Assembly (NCBI GenBank): GCA_000431315.1
Contig: HF989690.1
Span: 17,651 to 38,878, forward strand
From: Brachyspira sp. CAG:484
GTDB taxonomy: Bacteria > Cyanobacteriota > Vampirovibrionia > Gastranaerophilales > Gastranaerophilaceae
Direction of reading: 5' to 3'
DNA length: 21,228 bases
The notes beneath the pieces are model-generated. The model searched no databases and was not told the DNA's origin. It saw only the letters and a program-made list of their open reading frames with translations. Below are positions 8,078-14,897 of this stretch, piece by piece. Numbering within the stretch: position 1 is the stretch's first letter; every line of letters begins with the position of its first letter. The position numbers and the translations under genes are program-made.

Positions 8078-8106
8078 TAGACAAATGGTTATTATTATTT
8101 TATAAT
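8078..8106 (+). promoter_or_regulatory. Strong promoter of a short orphan transcript
   Basis: TAGACA (8078-8083, 5/6), exactly 17 bases, perfect TATAAT (8101-8106). Predicted start about 8113, only about 70-95 bases before a strong terminator and without an obvious protein gene between. Confidence 0.65.
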
Positions 8107-8112
8107 ATAATT

Positions 8113-8205
8113 TATAAGTTAATAAAATAGTCAAAAAGGCTATGGAATTAATAATACTGGTATATGAACAGATATTTATGCAGACTTAACAGTCTGCCTT
8201 TTTTT
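8113..8205 (+). ncRNA. Candidate small RNA (about 93 nt), or leader of the thioesterase operon
   Basis: Bounded by a strong promoter (8078-8106) and a strong intrinsic terminator (8180-8205). A 15-codon frame, MELIILVYEQIFMQT (8142-8189), follows AAAGG and stops in the terminator loop, so the unit could encode a microprotein instead. A second perfect TATAAT (8217-8222) beyond the terminator can serve the thioesterase gene, favouring an independent small RNA over an attenuator. No match to 6S, SRP or RNase P RNA is apparent. The boundaries are predictions. Confidence 0.45.
8180..8205 (+). terminator. Strong intrinsic terminator
   Basis: GCAGACT (8180-8186), loop TAAC, AGTCTGC (8191-8197), then C and TTTTTTT. 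It could end the short transcript from 8113 and also read-through from the methyltransferase gene. Confidence 0.9.
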
Positions 8206-8246
8206 ATTTTTTGTTGTATAATTAACCAAAATAAAAGGTAGTGTTT

Positions 8247-8993
8247 ATGATTGAAAAAGGGTTTGTAAAAAATATAGAAGTTAAGTATTCCGAAATGGAT
8301 TACAACCTTACGTTGAAGCCTTCCGCCCTTTTGAACTATCTACAGGATTTTGCCAGTGAAAACGCAGAAAGCCTTAATTTTGGCTATTCCTATATAACAA
8401 AACAGAATCTTATGTGGTTTTTGCTGAAATACAGGATGGAATTTGAAGATTATCCTGCAGGTGTCTATGATTTAACGGTAAAAACATGTCCCAGAGGTTA
8501 CAGCAAACTCTTTGCATTTCGTGACTTTGAATTATGGGAAAACAACAGATGTCTTGGAAGAGCTGCAAGCACCTGGTCGCTTGTTGATATGACAAACAAA
8601 TCACTAGCACCTATGGATAAAGTTTTACATAGCCCTCATATGCCGCCATTTGAAAAACAGGAAGATGACTTAAAGTATGAAAAAATAAAAATTCCTGACA
8701 AAGAAGCTGATATAAAAAAACAATTTGAAGTTAGATATAACGATATTGATGTTAATCAGCATGCTAATAACGGAAATTATATTATATGGGCGTTTGAACC
8801 GTTAAGTTTTGATTTCAAAACAGCTCATAAATTAAAAACTCTGGATATGGTATTCAAAAAAGAAATAAAATTCGGTGAAGATGTTCTGTCTGAGGTTTAT
8901 TTCAAAGAAGAATGCACTACGGTTCATGTTTTAAAAAATTTAAAAACCGGCGAGGATTTATGCCTGCTGAGGTGTGAATGGAGGAGCCTATGA
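8247..8993 (+). CDS. Acyl-ACP thioesterase (FatA/FatB-like, double hotdog)
   Basis: Hydrolyses acyl-ACP, releasing free fatty acid. 248 residues from the ATG at 8247. An in-frame GTG at 8241 exists but lies only two bases after AAAGG (8234-8238), whereas the ATG is eight bases away. The first hotdog domain spans roughly 1-130 (SALLNYLQDFASENAESL; LMWFLLKYRMEFEDYPAG; AASTWSLVD). The second carries the active-site block RYNDIDVNQHANNGNYIIW (163-181), with the D-x-N-x-H residues of the family. TATAAT at 8217-8222 is a likely -10. The stop overlaps the next gene's start as ATGA, implying coupled translation with the acetyltransferase. Confidence 0.88.
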   Translation: MIEKGFVKNIEVKYSEMDYNLTLKPSALLNYLQDFASENAESLNFGYSYITKQNLMWFLLKYRMEFEDYPAGVYDLTVKTCPRGYSKLFAFRDFELWENNRCLGRAASTWSLVDMTNKSLAPMDKVLHSPHMPPFEKQEDDLKYEKIKIPDKEADIKKQFEVRYNDIDVNQHANNGNYIIWAFEPLSFDFKTAHKLKTLDMVFKKEIKFGEDVLSEVYFKEECTTVHVLKNLKTGEDLCLLRCEWRSL

Positions 8994-9484
8994 CAGCCTT
9001 TAAAAAAGTGCAAGAAAACGATATAACAAAACTGGCTGCACTTGCCTCAAAAATTTGGCATGAATACTGGACTGAAATTTTAACAGAAAGCCAGATTGAA
9101 TATATGCTTGAGAATTTTCAATCCGTAAATGCTATTGAAAAACAGCTTGCAGAAGAGCATTACAATTACTATTTTATTTCAGATGAAAATAACGAAAACA
9201 TCGGCTACTTTGGAATTTCAAACAAAGAAAACTATATGTTTCTGTCTAAACTATATCTGTCAGAAGAATATCGCCGCAAAGGCATAGGAAAAGCAGCATT
9301 TGAAAAAATAAAACAGCTCACTGCAAAAGAAAATATGAGTACCATACGGTTAACAGTAAATAAATACAACACAAATACAATTAATGCGTATAAAAAATGG
9401 GGGTTTATAATAACGGATGCGGTAATTACTGATATAGGATCCGGCTTCGTTATGGATGACTACATAATGGAATATTACCTATAA
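8990..9484 (+). CDS. GNAT-family N-acetyltransferase
   Basis: 164 residues. Acetyl-CoA binding motif A is FLSKLYLSEEYRRKGIGKAAF (84-104), with the R-x-x-G-x-G/A pyrophosphate loop. The C-terminal block LTVNKYNTNTINAYKKWGFI is the usual GNAT motif B region. The frame is open from an ATG at 8978, but the ATG at 8990 has GGAGG five bases upstream and forms an ATGA overlap with the thioesterase stop, so I take 8990. Substrate unknown; the downstream residues (TDIGSGFVMDDYIMEYYL) fit the RimI-like/small-molecule group. Coupling to the thioesterase suggests coordinated expression, not necessarily a shared pathway. Confidence 0.88.
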   Translation: MTAFKKVQENDITKLAALASKIWHEYWTEILTESQIEYMLENFQSVNAIEKQLAEEHYNYYFISDENNENIGYFGISNKENYMFLSKLYLSEEYRRKGIGKAAFEKIKQLTAKENMSTIRLTVNKYNTNTINAYKKWGFIITDAVITDIGSGFVMDDYIMEYYL

Positions 9485-9537
9485 AGCGCAAAAAAATAAA
9501 ATCACGGGGTTTATAACAAAAATAATATTAAAATATC

Positions 9538-10884
9538 ATGCAATTAAGTATAAATAATATCAAGCAAAAATTTTATTCAAATATAACACACACATCTCCT
9601 GTACCAAAAAATAGAAGACGTGAGGTTTATACTGCGCCGTCTATGCCGGCATTTACAGGCAATAATGTTTATATGCTCGACGGCGGTCAGCATGCCGATG
9701 ACCTGTATTATTTTGCAAAAGCAATCGACAAAGATTTTGACTTAACAATAATGCCTTTGGAACTAAATTCCAAAGATACACGTATAAAACAACTAAAAAG
9801 CTTAAAAGACGCAATGGTGAAAATAAACAATCTTCCAAAAGATAAACAGCCGGATTACATAGCAATACCACTCGGTGTATTCGTACCTTTACAGAACCTG
9901 TCTAACCAGATGAGCAAAATATTCGAACAAAATATCCAGCTTAAACCCGAAGATACAACACTTTCCAACGAGGGGGGAGGGGGCAAAATTTTGAAGATGC
10001 TTGAAATTCTTTCAAAATATCCTAATGACAACCGCCACTATATAAAAGCACTTGACCCTCTGGGGCAGGGGATTGAATACACTTATCCAATAATACAGCA
10101 GATAAATAAAGCTGTATCTAACGGAATAAAGGTATATATCCCATCCGGTCATCCAACTGAAAATTCAATTAAATGGCTTGCCAGAGATAAAAAACTTAAG
10201 CCGGAATTTTACTATTATATCTCACATGGCAAGGATATAGATAATACCGTAGAAAAAATGAAAAAATTTGTGAAAGACAGCAACTGGTATGACTTTAACC
10301 TGCTTTCACTCTCAAATGCGGAAAAAGTTGCTTTAAAAGATAAAAACAATAATGATCACTTATTTACCTCATATGACGGCTGTATAACACGCAGTGCCAG
10401 AGGGGTCTACAATTTCACGCCGGTAAGAGGCACAGATGGCAAGGTGAAAGGATTTAGTTTTACCGATGAAACAACTGTCGAATACCCTATAGACAAATAC
10501 AAGATGATAAAAAATATCGAAAACCTGCTGGAATATGTAGGGAAAAATATTAACGAAGTTGAGGCAAATCCGGAAGAAATTAAAAACTTCAAAAAATTCT
10601 TAAACGGAAACAGCCAATTTGAATTAAACGATTTTAAAGGCAAACTCTTCCCAATAGAAGAAGCTTTTTCGCCTGAAGAAATAAAAAACCAGCGAATTTA
10701 TCTTCAGGGTGAGTATACCGATGCCGAAAGAAAATTATTTTTCAGTACAAGGGACGACGGCACTATTTTATTTAACAAGTGTAACTACGAACAAACAGCT
10801 AAACCAAGTGTTGTGTCAATGTGGGGCTGTTGTTTTTCATTATTTAATGTAATAAAAGAAGATATAGAAAAAAATAACAAATAG
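9538..10884 (+). CDS. Unknown 448-aa protein with N-terminal PAFTG linker
   Basis: No family recognised. The first 40 residues are polar and low in structure and end SMPAFTGNNVYML; the amidohydrolase at 11119 has an analogous NPNFNGK before its domain. The rest alternates hydrophobic strands and charged helices: YIAIPLGVFVPLQNL, GIKVYIPSGHP, FYYYISHGKDID, and a Cys-containing C-terminus, SVVSMWGCCFSLF. No signal peptide or membrane span. A G6-A-G5 tract (9972-9983) encodes EGGGG in otherwise AT-rich sequence. No Shine-Dalgarno; TATTAA lies six bases before the ATG without a good -35. A 33-codon ORF with a proper ribosome site follows after 13 bases. Confidence 0.75.
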   Translation: MQLSINNIKQKFYSNITHTSPVPKNRRREVYTAPSMPAFTGNNVYMLDGGQHADDLYYFAKAIDKDFDLTIMPLELNSKDTRIKQLKSLKDAMVKINNLPKDKQPDYIAIPLGVFVPLQNLSNQMSKIFEQNIQLKPEDTTLSNEGGGGKILKMLEILSKYPNDNRHYIKALDPLGQGIEYTYPIIQQINKAVSNGIKVYIPSGHPTENSIKWLARDKKLKPEFYYYISHGKDIDNTVEKMKKFVKDSNWYDFNLLSLSNAEKVALKDKNNNDHLFTSYDGCITRSARGVYNFTPVRGTDGKVKGFSFTDETTVEYPIDKYKMIKNIENLLEYVGKNINEVEANPEEIKNFKKFLNGNSQFELNDFKGKLFPIEEAFSPEEIKNQRIYLQGEYTDAERKLFFSTRDDGTILFNKCNYEQTAKPSVVSMWGCCFSLFNVIKEDIEKNNK

Positions 10885-10897
10885 GAGTTATATACAA

Positions 10898-10999
10898 ATG
10901 CCGGCACAAAAAATATCTTCAATATATAAGTTTTGTAAACTACAAGACACACAAAAATATAAATTATATAATAAGGTGTTGGAAGAATTTTTAAACTAA
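10898..10999 (+). CDS. Small ORF, 33 aa, with good ribosome binding site
   Basis: ATG at 10898, TAA at 10997-10999. AGGAG at 10883-10887, overlapping the stop codon of the preceding gene, lies ten bases upstream. The product begins MPAQKISSIYKFCKL, is basic, rich in Lys and Tyr, and ends EEFLN, with no membrane segment or known motif. The site placement suggests co-translation with the 448-aa protein. The AT-rich composition makes a chance ORF possible. Confidence 0.45.
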   Translation: MPAQKISSIYKFCKLQDTQKYKLYNKVLEEFLN

Positions 11000-11118
11000 A
11001 CAGTAAACTGGAATTATGAATTACCGGGATGTAGTGTTTCCCGAAACTAGCAAAAAATAACAAAAATAGTGTAAAGCCACCAAGGTCTCATGGTGTAAAT
11101 ATTTAATAAGAGGTTTTC

Positions 11119-12279
11119 ATGAAAGTTCCAAACGTACAACTTTACAACCGGGTTAACCCGAATTTTAACGGCAAAATAATAGATGCCCATACCCACGTAG
11201 GGACATTTACCGATGGTCTTTTCGGGACCTGCGACAAATTTGAAATCCGCCACTTTCAGGATATTCTTTCACAGCCGATAAGCGGAGGAGCAGATACTGT
11301 AGAAAAAATTATTGTATCAAACTTAGACTGCATAAATAACAAAATTCCGGCTCTTGAAGAAAAAGCAAGACAAAAAGGTATACAGCTGAAATATCTTAAT
11401 GAAATTGACGGCAATCGTGACATGTTGAAAATATCACAACAATTTCCAATCCTGAAACCGCTTGCCGTATGCCAGCCTAATGAAACAGCAAATGCCAATC
11501 AAATCCGCAGTGTAATAAGAGAAGGAACGTTCTACGGCTTAAAATTCCATCCACTGCATATGAAACTGGCAGCAGATGATTATAAATATGATGATTACAT
11601 GCGTGTTGCACAAGAAAACCATTTTCCATGCCTGTTCCATACCGATGGAGTAAGATGCCCATACTCTTCGCCTGAACAGGTTTATGAACTTGCAAAACGC
11701 CATCCGAAAGTTCCGGTAATACTTGCCCATATGGGTGCCGGAGAAGAAAGCCATTCACGCGCTGTAAAAGTACTTCTCGATTCTATTGAAAAAGGCGATG
11801 CCCTTATCTATGCAGATATTTCATGGGTAGATGACGGAAAACCTGAGAAAAAAGTTATCCTTGATACATTAGAAAAGTTACAGCATACTTCAAAAGGCGA
11901 TATGACAAACAGGCTTCTTTTCGGAACAGATGCACCGCTTGGGAAATTTGGTGCTGACGGAATGAAAGACCCGCAGTATTACAGAAAAAATATTGAACAA
12001 ATAAAAACTGCAATCAGAGGCAGATTTAACAATGCAGAAGCTCTGATAAACAAATTATTTTATGAAAATGCTCAGGAATTGTTCTTTACTAAAAACTGGG
12101 CAAAATCTGCAGCATCAGGCGGAATAAAAGGAGCTATAAAAAAGTTTGCAGCAAGTAAAACCGGTGCAATTATAATCGGCGGTGTGCTTGCTCTGGGAAC
12201 CGGTCTGAATGCCGCAATACAGGCATTTAAAGCTAAACCGGAAACAATTACCCAGCATTCATTAAAAATCATGGCTTGA
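11119..12279 (+). CDS. Amidohydrolase (TIM-barrel metal-dependent hydrolase) with C-terminal membrane anchor
   Basis: 386 residues. Amidohydrolase-2/TatD-like barrel with the expected metal ligands: DAHTH (His24, His26), LKFHP (Lys142, His144), FHTD (His174), LAHMG (His204) and FGTDAP (Asp271). An 18-residue N-terminal extension ends NPNFNGK, echoing the linker in the 9538 gene. After the barrel, about 330-347 is basic and 348-366 (KTGAIIIGGVLALGTGLNA) is a plausible single transmembrane helix, unusual for this family, so the enzyme may be membrane-tethered. AAGAGG lies five bases before the ATG. The TGA stop (12277-12279) overlaps the -35 of the next promoter. Substrate unknown. Confidence 0.85.
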   Translation: MKVPNVQLYNRVNPNFNGKIIDAHTHVGTFTDGLFGTCDKFEIRHFQDILSQPISGGADTVEKIIVSNLDCINNKIPALEEKARQKGIQLKYLNEIDGNRDMLKISQQFPILKPLAVCQPNETANANQIRSVIREGTFYGLKFHPLHMKLAADDYKYDDYMRVAQENHFPCLFHTDGVRCPYSSPEQVYELAKRHPKVPVILAHMGAGEESHSRAVKVLLDSIEKGDALIYADISWVDDGKPEKKVILDTLEKLQHTSKGDMTNRLLFGTDAPLGKFGADGMKDPQYYRKNIEQIKTAIRGRFNNAEALINKLFYENAQELFFTKNWAKSAASGGIKGAIKKFAASKTGAIIIGGVLALGTGLNAAIQAFKAKPETITQHSLKIMA

Positions 12280-12304
12280 CAAAATGTTAGGCTTACCTTA
12301 CAAT
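12276..12304 (+). promoter_or_regulatory. DtxR-type operator embedded in the promoter of the dtxR-like gene
   Basis: TTGACA (12276-12281), 17-nt spacer, TACAAT (12299-12304). The box TGTTAGGCTTACCTTACA (12285-12302) has the inverted half-sites TGTTAGG and CCTTACA, which recall the DtxR/IdeR consensus TTAGG...CCTAA, and covers the spacer and part of the -10. Bound repressor would exclude RNA polymerase. An almost identical promoter drives the DUF2023 gene. Confidence 0.75.
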
Positions 12305-12335
12305 TAATTTACAAGTAGAAAACGGAGTGAAAATT

Positions 12336-12761
12336 GTGCAGGAAAAATTATCGTCCAGCTTAGAGGATTACCTTGAAACAATCTACAACTTCATTGAAGA
12401 AAACAAAAGCATCCGCGCTATAGATATATCACATGCGTTGAATGTAAGCAGGGCATCAGTAACCGAAGCTTTAAAAAAGCTTGCATCAAAAAATTTGATT
12501 AACTACGGCAGATATGATGTTATTTCAATGACCGAAGAAGGTAAGAAACAGGCTGTAAGCGTAATATCCAAGCACAAAGCACTGCATCATTTTTTTGAAA
12601 GCATACTCGGTTTATCACCTGAAGAGGCATCAGAAAACGCATGCAGAATTGAGCACGTAATCTCAGAGAACGCGCTCGACAGAATTGTAGCATTTACAGA
12701 GTACCAAACCCGCCGCTCCGAAGAAATAGAAACATTTAAAAAAACTTATACAGGAAAATAG
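12336..12761 (+). CDS. DtxR/MntR-family metal-dependent transcriptional repressor
   Basis: 141 residues from GTG 12336, which has GGAG (12324-12327) eight bases upstream. An in-frame GTG at 12327 overlaps that site, so I reject it. The N-terminal winged HTH is SIRAIDISHALNVSRASVTEALKKLASKNLINY (25-57), followed by the dimerisation/metal domain; there is no SH3 domain, as in MntR. By alignment to MntR/DtxR, metal ligands are Asp11, Glu14, His80, Cys103, Glu106 and His107 (ENACRIEHVIS). Asp11 is MntR-like, while Cys103 is the DtxR/IdeR residue, so Fe2+ sensing is plausible. Its promoter contains a DtxR-type box, implying autoregulation. The next gene, a His-rich membrane protein, begins 15 bases downstream. 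Confidence 0.92.
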   Translation: MQEKLSSSLEDYLETIYNFIEENKSIRAIDISHALNVSRASVTEALKKLASKNLINYGRYDVISMTEEGKKQAVSVISKHKALHHFFESILGLSPEEASENACRIEHVISENALDRIVAFTEYQTRRSEEIETFKKTYTGK

Positions 12762-12776
12762 GTAAGGTAAGATATT

Positions 12777-13805
12777 ATGAATACTCTAAAAGTAGCAGGC
12801 AAGTTTCTTGACCAGCCGGTTTTAGTTGCGAAATTTCAGCGTGCAGTACCTGCACTACTTACAACCGGCGCAGCAGTATACGGAATAAAACAGGTAAATC
12901 ATGCCCCGGAACATAAAAAGAAAAAAGCCGCCATACGAACAGCGGCAATAATGGCATTTACAGTAGCATCAGCGCTTGCAGCCCCAAAAATTACAGACAA
13001 AATTTTTAAAGAGGCAGATGAAATACCTAAAACTTTAAAAGAAATAAAAAAACACAATAAAGAACTAATAAACGAATTTTTAGAATTTAACAAAGTGGAT
13101 GACGCCACTAAAAAACTACTTGAAAAAGCAAAAGAAAAAGTTCTGAAATACAAAGAGGTAAAACAATTATTTAAAACATTCAAAAATGATTTTGACGGGA
13201 AAGAACTTCTGAATAAACTAATACCGGACCCTGAGAATATAAGTTCAAAGAAAATTTTTTCAGAAATAGGACGACTCTCAGTGTTTGGTCTTATTCCTGT
13301 ACTAGGCGGAATAGCCGGAGGAATAACAGGGGACAGATTAACCGATAAACGCTGGAAATCCAAAATTCCTGATAAGATAAAAGAAGGCTCCTACCAGTAC
13401 CTTGCAAACATATTCCTTTGTAATATCGGTGCGGGCGGAGCGCTTGCGATAATGGAAAAATACAAGGTTAAATCAAAAAGCCAGCGTGCAATCGGCATGA
13501 TTGCAGGGATTCTTGCAACCGGCGTAATAGGCGGAAGTGCAATTGCAAATTACATAGGAAATAAAGTTATAAATCCTTGTTTTGAAAAACATCACCACCA
13601 TAAACATCATGGTAAAGACCGGCATTTATTTGATGAGCGCAGACCTGAGCCTCTGGATATAGGGCTTCACACAGACGATATAGCAACAGTAGCTGTAATG
13701 TCAGGCTTAAAATGGATAGAACCTGCACTTCCTTTATTATATGCAATCTCCGGCTACAGAGCGGGTATAGGTTACAGAAACGGACAGCATGCGAACAAAA
13801 GCTAG
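12777..13805 (+). CDS. Multi-pass membrane protein with His-rich loop, in operon with the metal repressor
   Basis: 342 residues, family not recognised. Hydrophobic segments at about 23-37, 53-70, 167-185, 208-226, 238-261 and 302-327, many Gly/Ala-rich (FGLIPVLGGIAGGITG; MIAGILATGVIGGSAIANYI). Between the fifth and sixth is KHHHHKHHGKDRH (271-283), seven histidines in thirteen residues, a likely metal-binding loop. Residues 75-150 form a charged, probably coiled-coil or helical region. AAGG lies nine bases before the ATG. It follows the DtxR-type gene by 15 bases and is presumably under the same operator, so a role in metal handling is a reasonable inference. Its stop codon lies within a CTAG also used by the convergent XRE gene. 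Confidence 0.75.
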   Translation: MNTLKVAGKFLDQPVLVAKFQRAVPALLTTGAAVYGIKQVNHAPEHKKKKAAIRTAAIMAFTVASALAAPKITDKIFKEADEIPKTLKEIKKHNKELINEFLEFNKVDDATKKLLEKAKEKVLKYKEVKQLFKTFKNDFDGKELLNKLIPDPENISSKKIFSEIGRLSVFGLIPVLGGIAGGITGDRLTDKRWKSKIPDKIKEGSYQYLANIFLCNIGAGGALAIMEKYKVKSKSQRAIGMIAGILATGVIGGSAIANYIGNKVINPCFEKHHHHKHHGKDRHLFDERRPEPLDIGLHTDDIATVAVMSGLKWIEPALPLLYAISGYRAGIGYRNGQHANKS

Positions 13806-14026
13806 TCAAAAATAAACAGTTTATGAATTTCAATTCCAAGCGCATCGGCGATAGAGCCAATTGTTTCTACACTTGGTGCTTTTTCTCCACGTTCAATAGT
13901 TCCAATTGTAAGACGGCTCAAATCAGCCTTTTCAGCTAATTCTTCCTGGCTTAAGCCTGCCTTTATTCTGGCAAGTTTTATATTCAAGCCTACTAATTTT
14001 GTATATTTACCGCCTTTAGCTATCAT
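13802..14026 (-). CDS. Small XRE-family HTH regulator
   Basis: 74 residues, essentially one Cro/C1-type helix-turn-helix: GLNIKLARIKAGLSQEELAEKADLSRLTIGTIERGEKAPSVETIGSIADALG. Single-domain regulators like this control phage-like or toxin-antitoxin loci, or serve as housekeeping Cro-like proteins. No Shine-Dalgarno; a perfect TATAAT (14039-14034 on the minus strand) lies seven bases before the ATG, suggesting a leaderless message. It is divergent from the small gene at 14088, with a perfect palindrome between their starts. Its TAG shares CTAG with the convergent stop of the 12777 gene. Confidence 0.88.
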   Translation of the reverse strand: MIAKGGKYTKLVGLNIKLARIKAGLSQEELAEKADLSRLTIGTIERGEKAPSVETIGSIADALGIEIHKLFIFD

Positions 14027-14036
14027 AATGTTAATT

Positions 14037-14048
14037 ATAGTATACTAT
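14037..14048. promoter_or_regulatory. Palindromic operator candidate between XRE gene and divergent small gene
   Basis: ATAGTATACTAT is a perfect 12-bp palindrome. It overlaps the -10 of the XRE gene (14034-14039) and abuts the -35 of the rightward promoter (14048-14053). This is the arrangement expected for an XRE repressor acting on its own and a divergent promoter. Confidence 0.5.
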
Positions 14049-14076
14049 TGACAAAAATTTTGCTACGTGCTACTGT
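14048..14076 (+). promoter_or_regulatory. Rightward promoter of the small gene at 14088
   Basis: Perfect TTGACA (14048-14053), 17-nt spacer, TACTGT (14071-14076) with an extended-10 TG at 14068-14069. The start would lie about five bases before the ATG at 14088, leaving almost no leader. Confidence 0.5.
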
Positions 14077-14087
14077 GAGAAAAAAGA

Positions 14088-14321
14088 ATGCTAGAGCAAT
14101 CAAATATGAGACAAAAATTATCAGATATTGAAAAAAACTTATTAGATATAAAAAATCTTGTAACTGTAATGGATGACGCTGTGCAATATTGCAGTGATAA
14201 TGCGAAAGATACTTTTCATCTTTATAGTATGACAGGCTGCATATCATCAAAAATAGATAATCTCTATGAAAAGTTTGAAGAGATTTATAATGAATACTTA
14301 ACAAGAAATATAAGAAAATAA
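14088..14321 (+). CDS. Small helical protein divergent from the XRE regulator
   Basis: 77 residues, acidic, helical and probably coiled-coil at both ends (MRQKLSDIEKNLLDIKNLV; KIDNLYEKFEEIYNEYL), with two cysteines (YCSDNA, TGCISS). No membrane span and no known domain. No clear Shine-Dalgarno, but a good promoter ends just upstream. Position suggests control by the divergent XRE protein; the role is unknown. Confidence 0.6.
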   Translation: MLEQSNMRQKLSDIEKNLLDIKNLVTVMDDAVQYCSDNAKDTFHLYSMTGCISSKIDNLYEKFEEIYNEYLTRNIRK

Positions 14322-14350
14322 AAAACTTGTTTATCTTTCAATAAACAAGT
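14320..14350 (-). terminator. Terminator of the DUF2023 gene
   Basis: ACTTGTTTAT (14325-14334) / ATAAACAAGT (14341-14350), ten perfect pairs with a 6-nt loop. On the minus strand it runs into TTTTT, 45 bases after the DUF2023 stop codon. On the plus strand there is no T tract, so it serves mainly the minus strand. Confidence 0.7.
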
Positions 14351-14394
14351 AGTAATTAAGTATAAATAATATGATAAACAAAAAAGGGTTCTTT

Positions 14395-14862
14395 TTAATT
14401 TCTAAGTTTTACAACTTTGTCTTTAATCTTTAAATATCTGTCACACTGTTTTACCCTGTCATAGCCGAGCATTATACCAAGAATAAAATCCTGCTCAGCG
14501 GACAATTCATTCAATCGCGGGCTGAACGTTTTAACGACATTAACGCAGCTCTTTTCACCAAAAAAGACATTTATTTTTCCATTTCCTATATCATTTATCG
14601 CATAATCTATTTTCCGATTTTGTAATTTATTTTCGATAAAATCTCTGTATTTAGCTTTTTCTGTTGTTAGAACAAGGTTTCTTAATCCCTTCTCATATTC
14701 ATAAATATGGTGATTAAAAACACGCAGATCAGAAATCTGTTCTTTTAAACTTTCTCTGCCCGGACAGGTTGATGTAAATGGCAGACTATCTGCTTTCTGC
14801 GGTTTTTGAAATATTATATTACGGTTTTGAACCGGCATTAACGAAATTGCGTCTACTCTCAT
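14395..14862 (-). CDS. DUF2023 family protein
   Basis: 155 residues. Residues about 46-144 match the DUF2023 pattern as I remember it: LRVFNHHIYEYEKGLRNLVL (46-65), KINVFFG (96-102) and DFILGIMLGYDRVKQCDRYL (125-144). In other bacteria I recall DUF2023 genes beside flavodoxin genes, which would fit an iron-limitation response, but its biochemical role is not known to me. A 40-residue N-terminal extension containing RNIIFQKP and SLPFTS precedes the domain. AGGA lies about eight bases before the ATG. Two DtxR-type boxes, one inside the promoter and one in the leader, indicate tight metal-dependent repression, probably by the product of the 12336 gene. Confidence 0.85.
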   Translation of the reverse strand: MRVDAISLMPVQNRNIIFQKPQKADSLPFTSTCPGRESLKEQISDLRVFNHHIYEYEKGLRNLVLTTEKAKYRDFIENKLQNRKIDYAINDIGNGKINVFFGEKSCVNVVKTFSPRLNELSAEQDFILGIMLGYDRVKQCDRYLKIKDKVVKLRN

Positions 14863-14873
14863 TTAACCCATCC

Positions 14874-14891
14874 TGTTAGCCATGCCTAACA
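14874..14891. promoter_or_regulatory. Second DtxR-type box at the start of the DUF2023 transcript
   Basis: TGTTAGCCATGCCTAACA is 16/18 palindromic with half-sites TGTTAG/CTAACA. It covers the predicted transcription start of the minus-strand DUF2023 gene and lies seven bases below the -10. A second bound repressor dimer here would reinforce repression. Confidence 0.65.
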
Positions 14892-14897
14892 ATTTTT

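Noticed and set aside
8142..8189. 15-codon frame MELIILVYEQIFMQT as a branched-chain amino acid attenuator peptide
   Set aside because: No competing antiterminator segments found, its stop lies in the terminator loop, and the downstream gene seems to have its own -10.
11025..11043. CGGGA/TCCCG hairpin before the amidohydrolase gene
   Set aside because: 5 bp with a 9-nt loop and no T tract; not a credible terminator or riboswitch.
12899..13363. 154-codon minus-strand frame, the longest antisense frame
   Set aside because: Fully antisense to the His-rich membrane protein; Ser/Phe-rich composition is that of reversed Lys/Ala/Gly codons.
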